In this document: positions 14,959-20,665 of the stretch, one piece after another
How the letters are laid out: the number at the start of each line of letters is the position of its first letter
How positions within the stretch are numbered: the first letter of the stretch is position 1
NCBI GenBank assembly: GCA_903905665.1
Contig: CAIVHJ010000274.1
Location: 1-20,665, forward strand
DNA from: an uncultured Phycisphaerales bacterium
GTDB taxonomy: Bacteria > Planctomycetota > Phycisphaerae > UBA1845 > CAIVHJ01
Direction: 5' to 3'
DNA length: 20,665 nucleotides
The notes under the pieces: model-generated
The model's database searches: none
Told to the model about the DNA's origin: nothing
What the model saw: the letters and a program-made list of their open reading frames with translations, nothing else
Program-made: the position numbers and the translations under genes

Positions 14959-17900
14959 ATGATCCCCGAATGTTTCAAATTGATGAATGATAAATTCCGC
15001 AATCCGAATTCTGAATTCCGAATTCCGAACTTCCTGCTGATCTGTTTTTTGATCGCCATGGCTCACGCTTTCCCGGTCTTGGCGCAGGACGTATCCGCCA
15101 CCATCGAAGAATCCCCTCCCATCGCCGACCTCCTGCGAAAAGCCAACGACGGCATCGAGCGAAAAGACTGGAAACTCGCCATCGATTCCCTCCAGCGCAT
15201 CATCGACACCCCAGACGCCGGCCTCGTGAAAATCGACGACGACCACTATCAGTCCGCCCACCGCAAAGCGTATCAACTGCTCGCGTCTCTTCCTCCCGAA
15301 GGGCTGCAAATCTATCGAATGCTTTACGACGGTGAAGCCACTGCGATCTTCGAGCAGGCTGTGGCGGATTTCGACGAATCCAAACTTCAATCGGTGCTGA
15401 AACGCTATCTCCTCACCCAAATCGGCGATCAGGCCGCCGTCACACTCGCCGATTGGATGCTCGATCGCGGCGATCCGGCTTCGACGATCGGCATTCTTGA
15501 GCAAATCCGATCCTTCCGACCCGACAGTCCACACCTGCAAACCACCGTTCCGGCGATGCAGGCGGCTGCCTATGCTCAATTACATCAGATCAACCTGGCC
15601 CAACAACAACTCGATACGCTGAAACAGAACCCCGATCTGAGCGACGATTGGAAATCAAGGATCGAGCGCATCGAACGGTTCATTCAAACCCGCGACGCCC
15701 CGTCACCACCGGATGCAGCAACGACTGAGCACGAAGCCGGATTCATCCAACCCTGGAACCTCTGGTACGGAAATGGATGGCGAAACGGACAAATGCCCGA
15801 CGTGCATCCCGTCCTGATGGATGATCTCCCGTGGCATTACGACCTGCTCGACAAAAATTCCCCGTCGTGGAGCGCTCTGATCGAACTTCAGCGGCAAACC
15901 GGCTGGCTCCTGACGTCCCAGATGATTTCCGACGGACAGTTTCTTTATATCTCGACTGATTCCGACGTGGTGGCGCTGGACCCGCTAAGTCTGGACGAAA
16001 TCTGGAAAAGCCCCTCGCCGACACGCAAACTCGAATCCCTCACCCCGTGGTCGCAACCCGACGACAATCCGTTCCGCGCCATCGTGCGACAGGACCTCCC
16101 CTCCGCCATGGTTTCACCCGACCAGCGACGCGCCCGTGCACTGCTTACCGACGATCTTTCCGCCCAATTGTCCACCACAAACGGCCTTGTCTTTAACATC
16201 GAACCCGTTCGCGAATCGTTTTCGGCGGACTCTCCATTCCGATCCGATATCCGATCTTCCCCGTTACCGGACCAGCCCGTCCACAACATGCTCATCGCAC
16301 GCGACGCCCAGACCGGCCAAATTCAATGGACACACGGACGCGACGACCCGCCGGACGATCCCTTGCGCGGCGCGTGGTTCGTGTGCACCCCGATCCCAAT
16401 CAGCGACGAACTCCTGATCGTCTATTGGCAGGGAATGGACCTTTGGACCGCGAAACTCGAACCCACGACGGGCCGTCTCATCCGCTCCGTACACCTGTGC
16501 ACGCGAACGCGAGAATCCCCTCCGCCGATTTTCTCCCAATCCCCCGCTACTGACGGCTCGATCGTGTACATTCCCACCCACTCAGGTTGGTTTATGGCGC
16601 TGGATGTTTCGGATTTTTCACCCGTCTGGGCGACTCGTTATCCCCACCACGGCATCACCGCCGGCACCTCGACGATGACTGCTTACTCCGGCTGGCTGGC
16701 TTGTCCTCCGATGCTGAGCGCAACAACGGTTCTGCTCGCCTCTCCCGACAGCGATCACCTCTGCGCCTTTGACCGGTTCAGCGGTGAATTGAAATGGTCC
16801 GCAAAACAAACCGCCCGATATTTGATCGCCTGCGATGATCAACACGTCTGGCTCGGTGGACCGACCCTGGCGATGCTGAACGTCCACGACGGCAAAACCG
16901 TCTGGTCGCAACCTGCTGAATCCGAAACAGGCCGAGCGATTCTCTCCGGCCGCCGAATTCTCGTTCCCCGGTCCTCCACACTCACCGTCCTCAGTGCCCT
17001 GAGCGGAACTGTCGTCGATCAACTCGCTTGGCCCCCCAGTCAACCTCCGCCTGGAAATCTGCTCTGCCACGACGGCGCGCTATTCGTCATCGACTCGCAA
17101 CAGGTTCGTAAATTCCCCGATCTGGAACAAACTTATCCCGTCGCGCAAAGAGAATACGAATCCCATCCCAACGACCCGCAAGGCGCCTTGCGCCTCGGCT
17201 GGCTCGAACTCATCCGTCGGCATCCCGATCAAACCCTCTCTATCCTGAACACGATCGAGCGACCGAACATCCAAACTCCGTCGAATCAAATGGACGTGCG
17301 CAACACCGCGACACGAACGCTCCGGCAAATCGACCGCCTCGAAATGCTGGCGCTGCTGGAATCCGTCCGCCAGAATCTCCTCCCCGCCGATCAGAGCCCC
17401 CTGCGCCAGCAGGGGGTTGTTCCAGCTTCCCCCACGGATCAGAGTTCCCTGCGCCAGCAGGGGGTTGTTCCTGCCTCCGCCTCCAGTCGCCTCCAGCGCG
17501 CCCTGCAGTTGGCCGCAACCGACCTTGACCGTTTCCGCGTGCTCAAACAATTCGCCGAAATCCTCCGATCCGAAAACGATCCCCAGACCGCCTATATCCG
17601 ATTTTGGCGTCTGCTCGATCAACATCCGCTGGATACCATGGTCTCCGTCGAAACCGGTTACTCCCGCTCAGCACGCTCGCTCCTGATGGACGAACTCGCC
17701 GCGCTGCGCGACGCTCTTTCTCCTTCGCAACAATCTTCGGTCATGGAATCGCTCACACCCGATGTTCCACTGTTGATCGAATCAACCACCGAGAATCGCC
17801 GCGCGCTCAATCTCCGCCTCGATTGGCTGTCGCAAAACGGCCAACCCGGCGACTGGAGCCAACAAGCCTCCTTGAAACTCGGACGCCTCCTGCTCAATCG

Positions 17901-19368
17901 CCGCCAATACGAAAAAGCCGAATTCGCACTCCACCACGCCATCGCTCTGAATCAAAACCCCACGCTCACACAAGAAGCAACACAACAACTGACGACGCTG
18001 TCCACCGATGCCCGATCTCTCATCACTACCGGTACCGAAGGAAATCCACCGGTTCGATCCGGTGAATGGCTCTCACGCGGTTCGCTCGTCACGACCCCCG
18101 AAGGCGCCGTCGGACCTTGGACCGACCTTGTCGTCGCCTTCGCCGAACCCAACCAGCTGGCCGCCTACCACACCGCTGACGGCCGATTGCTCTGGGAGAC
18201 GGAATTGCGGCTCCTCGACGAATCAAGCCAACGCGCACCAAGCCAGGAAAGTACGCTCGTCATCGAAAAAACCAACGCGCCGCGAAGTCCCTTCGAAGCA
18301 CGAATCGTCGGCCAGACGCTCATCATCAACACCGCTTCCGGTCTGCACGCCGTCGGACTCCCCACCGGTCGCAGGTTGTGGAGCGTTCCCATGCGCATTC
18401 CTGTCCCTGCGACCGACCATCTGGGTGACACTCGCCTGTTCGACGCCGACGAGCGCAACGTCGTACTGCTGGCGGACGAACATCTGATCGAACTTCGGCG
18501 CGGCGCCGACGGCTCGCTCGTCTGGTCCCGCCGCTCGCCCGACCGCAACTGGCATTCCGTCCGCCTCATCGGAAACACCGTCGTCGCATTCTCCGATTCC
18601 ACCGATCACGTCGAAATCGTCGGCCTTAGCACCCACGACGGCATAATAAAGTTCAAACGCACTTTCCTGATCAACGAAGGTTTCTTCGATTCCCGTGGAC
18701 TCTTTGATACGATGCTCTGCGGCGCACTTCATGGGCACATCGTCGGATTTCGATTCGACGCCGACTCCCCCGCCTGGCAGGTCAAACCTGATTTCGACAT
18801 CTCCGACCCGTATCCCGTCGGTGAATCTCCGCTGACGTTTCTCCACGCCGATCCGTATCTGATCGCGGCGCACACGGGTGGTGCATTTGTGGTTCTGGAC
18901 CCCGCCACCGGACGAACGATCCTGTCTGGAAATATGCTTGTTTCACGTGAAACAAACTCGTTTCTTTGCAAGAAGGTTCAGGTGGAGGGCACGGTTTTTT
19001 ACTTGGCGTATGAAGGGCCCGACGCCATCGTGTTGGACGCGTACGATCTGGCAACCGGGAAAAATCTCTGGACGCGAACCGACGTGGGCAAGCCCATCCT
19101 GCCGGCTAGTCCGCTGCTAACGTCAGAACGGGGCATCGCCTTATTGTATCAGTCGGGTGGGACGGGGGATCCGCACCGGCCGGAGTTTTTGGGGGATAGC
19201 GACAATGCGCTGGTCTGGCTGGACAAGCGAACCGGGCAGATCGAATCGCCCGTGGTTCCGTTGTCGCTGCCGGGGCGGGGGACGGTCTTGATGGGTAAAA
19301 TGGTGGTGGCGCCAAAGCGAATCGTGCTGTCCACGACGCAGGGAATCGTGGTGAACGAGGAGAGATGA
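14959..19368 (+). CDS. Giant secreted TPR plus PQQ-like beta-propeller protein
   Basis: The 1469-residue product has an N-terminal signal peptide (core about 25-41, cleavage near VLA/QD). A TPR-like helical region follows (about 55-230), then a first propeller (about 320-700) built from PQQ-like strands such as GQIQWTHG, GELKWSAK and DGKTVWSQ. A second helical TPR-like region (about 845-1030) precedes a second propeller (about 1065-1460; GRLLWETEL, GRRLWSVPM, GKNLWTRT). It is probably a periplasmic or outer-membrane scaffold; no catalytic residues are evident. AGAGG lies 7 nt before the ATG at 14959. Residues 10-25 are encoded by a GAATT-rich low-complexity repeat. Residues 811-842 are two tandem 16-residue copies of repeat family B. 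Codons 1327-1332 form a parS site. Third-position use changes from C-rich to G-rich at about codon 1295-1390. Confidence 0.88.
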   Translation: MIPECFKLMNDKFRNPNSEFRIPNFLLICFLIAMAHAFPVLAQDVSATIEESPPIADLLRKANDGIERKDWKLAIDSLQRIIDTPDAGLVKIDDDHYQSAHRKAYQLLASLPPEGLQIYRMLYDGEATAIFEQAVADFDESKLQSVLKRYLLTQIGDQAAVTLADWMLDRGDPASTIGILEQIRSFRPDSPHLQTTVPAMQAAAYAQLHQINLAQQQLDTLKQNPDLSDDWKSRIERIERFIQTRDAPSPPDAATTEHEAGFIQPWNLWYGNGWRNGQMPDVHPVLMDDLPWHYDLLDKNSPSWSALIELQRQTGWLLTSQMISDGQFLYISTDSDVVALDPLSLDEIWKSPSPTRKLESLTPWSQPDDNPFRAIVRQDLPSAMVSPDQRRARALLTDDLSAQLSTTNGLVFNIEPVRESFSADSPFRSDIRSSPLPDQPVHNMLIARDAQTGQIQWTHGRDDPPDDPLRGAWFVCTPIPISDELLIVYWQGMDLWTAKLEPTTGRLIRSVHLCTRTRESPPPIFSQSPATDGSIVYIPTHSGWFMALDVSDFSPVWATRYPHHGITAGTSTMTAYSGWLACPPMLSATTVLLASPDSDHLCAFDRFSGELKWSAKQTARYLIACDDQHVWLGGPTLAMLNVHDGKTVWSQPAESETGRAILSGRRILVPRSSTLTVLSALSGTVVDQLAWPPSQPPPGNLLCHDGALFVIDSQQVRKFPDLEQTYPVAQREYESHPNDPQGALRLGWLELIRRHPDQTLSILNTIERPNIQTPSNQMDVRNTATRTLRQIDRLEMLALLESVRQNLLPADQSPLRQQGVVPASPTDQSSLRQQGVVPASASSRLQRALQLAATDLDRFRVLKQFAEILRSENDPQTAYIRFWRLLDQHPLDTMVSVETGYSRSARSLLMDELAALRDALSPSQQSSVMESLTPDVPLLIESTTENRRALNLRLDWLSQNGQPGDWSQQASLKLGRLLLNRRQYEKAEFALHHAIALNQNPTLTQEATQQLTTLSTDARSLITTGTEGNPPVRSGEWLSRGSLVTTPEGAVGPWTDLVVAFAEPNQLAAYHTADGRLLWETELRLLDESSQRAPSQESTLVIEKTNAPRSPFEARIVGQTLIINTASGLHAVGLPTGRRLWSVPMRIPVPATDHLGDTRLFDADERNVVLLADEHLIELRRGADGSLVWSRRSPDRNWHSVRLIGNTVVAFSDSTDHVEIVGLSTHDGIIKFKRTFLINEGFFDSRGLFDTMLCGALHGHIVGFRFDADSPAWQVKPDFDISDPYPVGESPLTFLHADPYLIAAHTGGAFVVLDPATGRTILSGNMLVSRETNSFLCKKVQVEGTVFYLAYEGPDAIVLDAYDLATGKNLWTRTDVGKPILPASPLLTSERGIALLYQSGGTGDPHRPEFLGDSDNALVWLDKRTGQIESPVVPLSLPGRGTVLMGKMVVAPKRIVLSTTQGIVVNEER
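17389..17484. repeat. Two tandem 48-base units of repeat family B inside the giant ORF
   Basis: Units at 17389-17436 and 17437-17484 are nearly identical. Each contains a CCCTGC-GCCA-GCAGGG hairpin, as in the intergenic copy at 3514. Because 48 is a multiple of three, the reading frame is kept and each unit encodes DQS-x-LRQQGVVPAS plus a short variable end. The site is a loop-like, Ala/Ser/Pro-rich linker between the first propeller and the second helical region, where an insertion would be tolerated. Confidence 0.85.
18840..19140. other. GC-skew switch point (probable replichore boundary)
   Basis: Hand counts on the plus strand: 17881-18000 G 20, C 46; 18541-18600 G 12, C 24; 18961-19020 G 20, C 10; 19141-19200 G 25, C 11; 19261-19320 G 27, C 11; 19561-19620 G 30, C 8. 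The sign change falls inside one uninterrupted ORF. Going from C-excess to G-excess left to right is the pattern of an origin on the published strand. Confidence 0.6.
18939..18954. other. parS: parS centromere-like site (ParB-binding palindrome)
   Basis: TGTTTCACGTGAAACA is an exact 16-bp match to the canonical bacterial chromosomal parS palindrome bound by ParB/Spo0J. The palindrome extends to 18 bp (18938-18955). Sites of this kind load the ParB clamp and organise origin segregation, and they usually cluster within a small part of the chromosome around oriC. It lies within the coding sequence, spanning codons for Leu-Val-Ser-Arg-Glu-Thr of the giant ORF, a common location for parS. It also coincides with the local skew switch. 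Confidence 0.9.
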
Positions 19369-19428
19369 AATAGGAATTATGAATTAAGAATTGAGAATTA
19401 CGAAAGAGGAAAGAGAAGAGGGGAATCG
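19369..19428. repeat. GAATT-rich low-complexity stretch after the giant ORF
   Basis: Directly after the stop codon, short GAATTA/GAATTG-like words recur (about 19374-19401), followed by a purine-rich run. A related AATTC-type stretch in the opposite sense forms codons 10-25 at the start of the giant ORF (about 14984-15031). The gene is therefore bracketed by similar simple repeats. No DnaA box is visible here. Confidence 0.5.
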
Positions 19429-19477
19429 GACCCTCCCCTAACCCCTCCCTGAGAGGGAGGGGGGTTATTCGGATAGG
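19429..19477. repeat. Hairpin repeat (family A, left half, inverted orientation)
   Basis: The reverse complement matches 848-895 with few differences. The core hairpin is CCCCTCCCT (19442-19450) with AGGGAGGGG (19454-19462) around a GAG loop. It lies in the gap between the giant propeller gene and the toroid-repeat gene and may act as a transcription or RNA-stability barrier between them. Confidence 0.7.
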
Positions 19478-19535
19478 CGATGAGAAACGATGAATGAGGA
19501 ATGATGAACGGTGAATGAAGGACAAGGAACACGGG

Positions 19536-20627
19536 ATGAGGAATGACAAACATTCAAGTCGGGCGAGTCGTCGCAGGTGGTTGGTGTGGTTGATCGCCGG
19601 ATGGGCAGTTATGGGGTTGGGGGCGAATGCGCCGGTGGGGCAGGAGGGGGTTCGGGTACGGCCCGCCGGTGTGGACGAGCGAACCGAGCGAGCGATTCAG
19701 CGGGGCTTGGAATATCTGGCGCGGTCGCAGGACCGTAACGGGGCGTGGTTTTCGGCGGGGACTTATGGGACGTATCCGGTGGCGATGACGGGACTGGCGG
19801 GTGTGGCGCTATTGATGAACGGCAACACGACCACGGAAGGAAATTATGCCGAGCAGGTGGATCGTGCGGCGCGTTTTTTGGTTTCGGCATCGGAGCCGAG
19901 CGGGTTGATTTCGTCGTCGAGCGAATCGTCGCGGTCGATGCACGGTCACGGATTTGCGATGTTGTTTTTGAGCCAGTTGCTCGGAATGGAGGAGAGTGCC
20001 CAGCGGCGGGAGCAGATTACGGAGGTGCTTCGGCGTGGGATTGCGCTGACGGCGAGGAGCCAGAGCGCGGATGGCGGCTGGCTTTATACGCCGGATTCGC
20101 ACGGGGACGAAGGTTCGGTCACGGTGACGCAGGTGCAGGCGCTTCGGTCGTGCCGCAATGCCGGATTGGCGGTTTCCAAGGAAGTGATCGACCACGCGAT
20201 GGGTTATCTGGACAAGTCGATGCGGCCGGACGGTGGGATCGCTTATACCGCGCGCGACACGGGCGGGGGGAGTCGTCCGCCGATCACGGCGGCTGCGGTC
20301 GTGTGCTGGTACAACGCCGGGTTGTCGGACTCGCCCAATGCGATTAAGGCATTGCATTATTGCAAAGAGAACATTGGGTTCGGGCCGTCGGGGGCGGGGG
20401 TTTCGGGGCATTATTTTTATGCGCATCTTTATTATGCGCAGGCGATGTATCTTTCGGGCGAGGAAAACTGGAACCGGTACTTTCCGAAGATGCGCGATTA
20501 TCTGCTGAGCATTCAGAGCGAGGACGGTTCGTGGCAGGGCGACAGCGTGGGGCGTGTGTATGGGACCGCCATTGCGCTGATCATTCTTCAATTGCCGTAT
20601 CAGACGATTCCGATCATGCAACGATGA
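19536..20627 (+). CDS. Secreted prenyltransferase/squalene-cyclase-like repeat protein
   Basis: The 363-residue product has a basic N terminus with Arg-Arg-Arg and a hydrophobic helix (about 15-30), consistent with a signal peptide or anchor. The rest forms the alpha/alpha-toroid of terpenoid cyclases and prenyltransferases. QW-like repeat motifs are QDRNGAW at 65-71, QSADGGW at 176-182 and QSEDGSW at 327-333. The DxDD acid motif of squalene-hopene cyclase is not visible, so a cyclase reaction is not supported. It is more likely a binding or scaffold member of the kind common in planctomycetes. AAGGA, 7 nt upstream, favours the ATG at 19536; the in-frame ATG at 19515 lies in simple sequence without a ribosome site. 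Codons are strongly G-rich compared with genes left of 18.9 kb. Confidence 0.82.
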   Translation: MRNDKHSSRASRRRWLVWLIAGWAVMGLGANAPVGQEGVRVRPAGVDERTERAIQRGLEYLARSQDRNGAWFSAGTYGTYPVAMTGLAGVALLMNGNTTTEGNYAEQVDRAARFLVSASEPSGLISSSSESSRSMHGHGFAMLFLSQLLGMEESAQRREQITEVLRRGIALTARSQSADGGWLYTPDSHGDEGSVTVTQVQALRSCRNAGLAVSKEVIDHAMGYLDKSMRPDGGIAYTARDTGGGSRPPITAAAVVCWYNAGLSDSPNAIKALHYCKENIGFGPSGAGVSGHYFYAHLYYAQAMYLSGEENWNRYFPKMRDYLLSIQSEDGSWQGDSVGRVYGTAIALIILQLPYQTIPIMQR

Positions 20628-20665
20628 GAATGGCGGGGAGAAGAATTAACCACAGAGCACACAGA
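20628..20665. other. Start of an intergenic region with an ACCACAGAG-type repeat
   Basis: After the stop codon the sequence runs into AACCACAGAGCACACAGA at the window edge. This looks like the beginning of the CACAGAG low-complexity repeats often seen between genes in planctomycetes and related bacteria (from general knowledge). It is cut off by the window end, so its extent is unknown. Confidence 0.4.

Noticed and set aside
17389..17484. CRISPR-like short tandem repeats
   Set aside because: There are only two units, no spacers, and the units are in frame inside a coding sequence; they match an intergenic REP-like hairpin.

Overview
The window most likely comes from a planctomycete, possibly of the Phycisphaerae type. 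This is an inference from gene content and style: a giant secreted TPR plus PQQ-like beta-propeller protein, a secreted squalene-cyclase-like repeat protein, a trypsin-like protease with a long novel tail, a WaaP-type kinase, and several families of short palindromic repeats scattered between and even inside genes. There is no rRNA, tRNA or ribosomal protein gene to fix the taxonomy.

Layout. 1-966: a lemA gene on the minus strand, flanked by same-orientation copies of a GC-rich hairpin repeat. 963-1364: a small double zinc-ribbon protein (minus). 1689-2901: an unknown small ORF overlapping a potassium-channel-like gene (plus); this is the only plus-strand block left of 18.9 kb that looks G-rich in spot counts. 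2913-6371: a minus-strand series of larC (nickel-pincer cofactor synthesis), a membrane-anchored coiled-coil protein with a C-terminal HTH-like segment, an orphan P-loop NTPase and a GNAT acetyltransferase. 6584-7183: a membrane-anchored coiled-coil protein (plus). 7237-9630: a secreted serine protease (minus) with a good sigma70-type promoter. 9881-10309: an ArfB-like peptidyl-tRNA hydrolase (plus), overlapping tail to tail with a macrodomain gene that is itself coupled to a WaaP/Kdo-kinase-like gene by an ATGA overlap (10290-12058, minus). 12238-12771: an unrecognised Ser/Thr/Ala-rich protein. 13088-13645: an HD-domain hydrolase (minus), divergent from an SDR dehydrogenase resembling short-chain L-threonine dehydrogenase (13794-14825, plus). 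14959-19368: the giant secreted propeller protein. 19536-20627: the alpha/alpha-toroid repeat protein.

The most notable signal is at the right end. A perfect ParB-binding palindrome (parS) lies inside the 3' part of the giant ORF at 18939-18954. In the same few hundred bases the plus strand switches from strongly C-rich to strongly G-rich, inside one uninterrupted reading frame. The direction of the switch is that expected on crossing a replication origin from left to right. The gene orientations agree: 11 of 17 genes left of the switch are on the minus strand, and the one complete gene to its right is on the plus strand. I infer that the window spans or closely flanks the origin-proximal replichore boundary. 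I see no DnaA-box cluster, so oriC itself is not identified.

A second unusual point is a palindromic repeat that also occurs between genes at 3514. It has been accommodated in frame, as two tandem 16-residue units, within the giant propeller protein.
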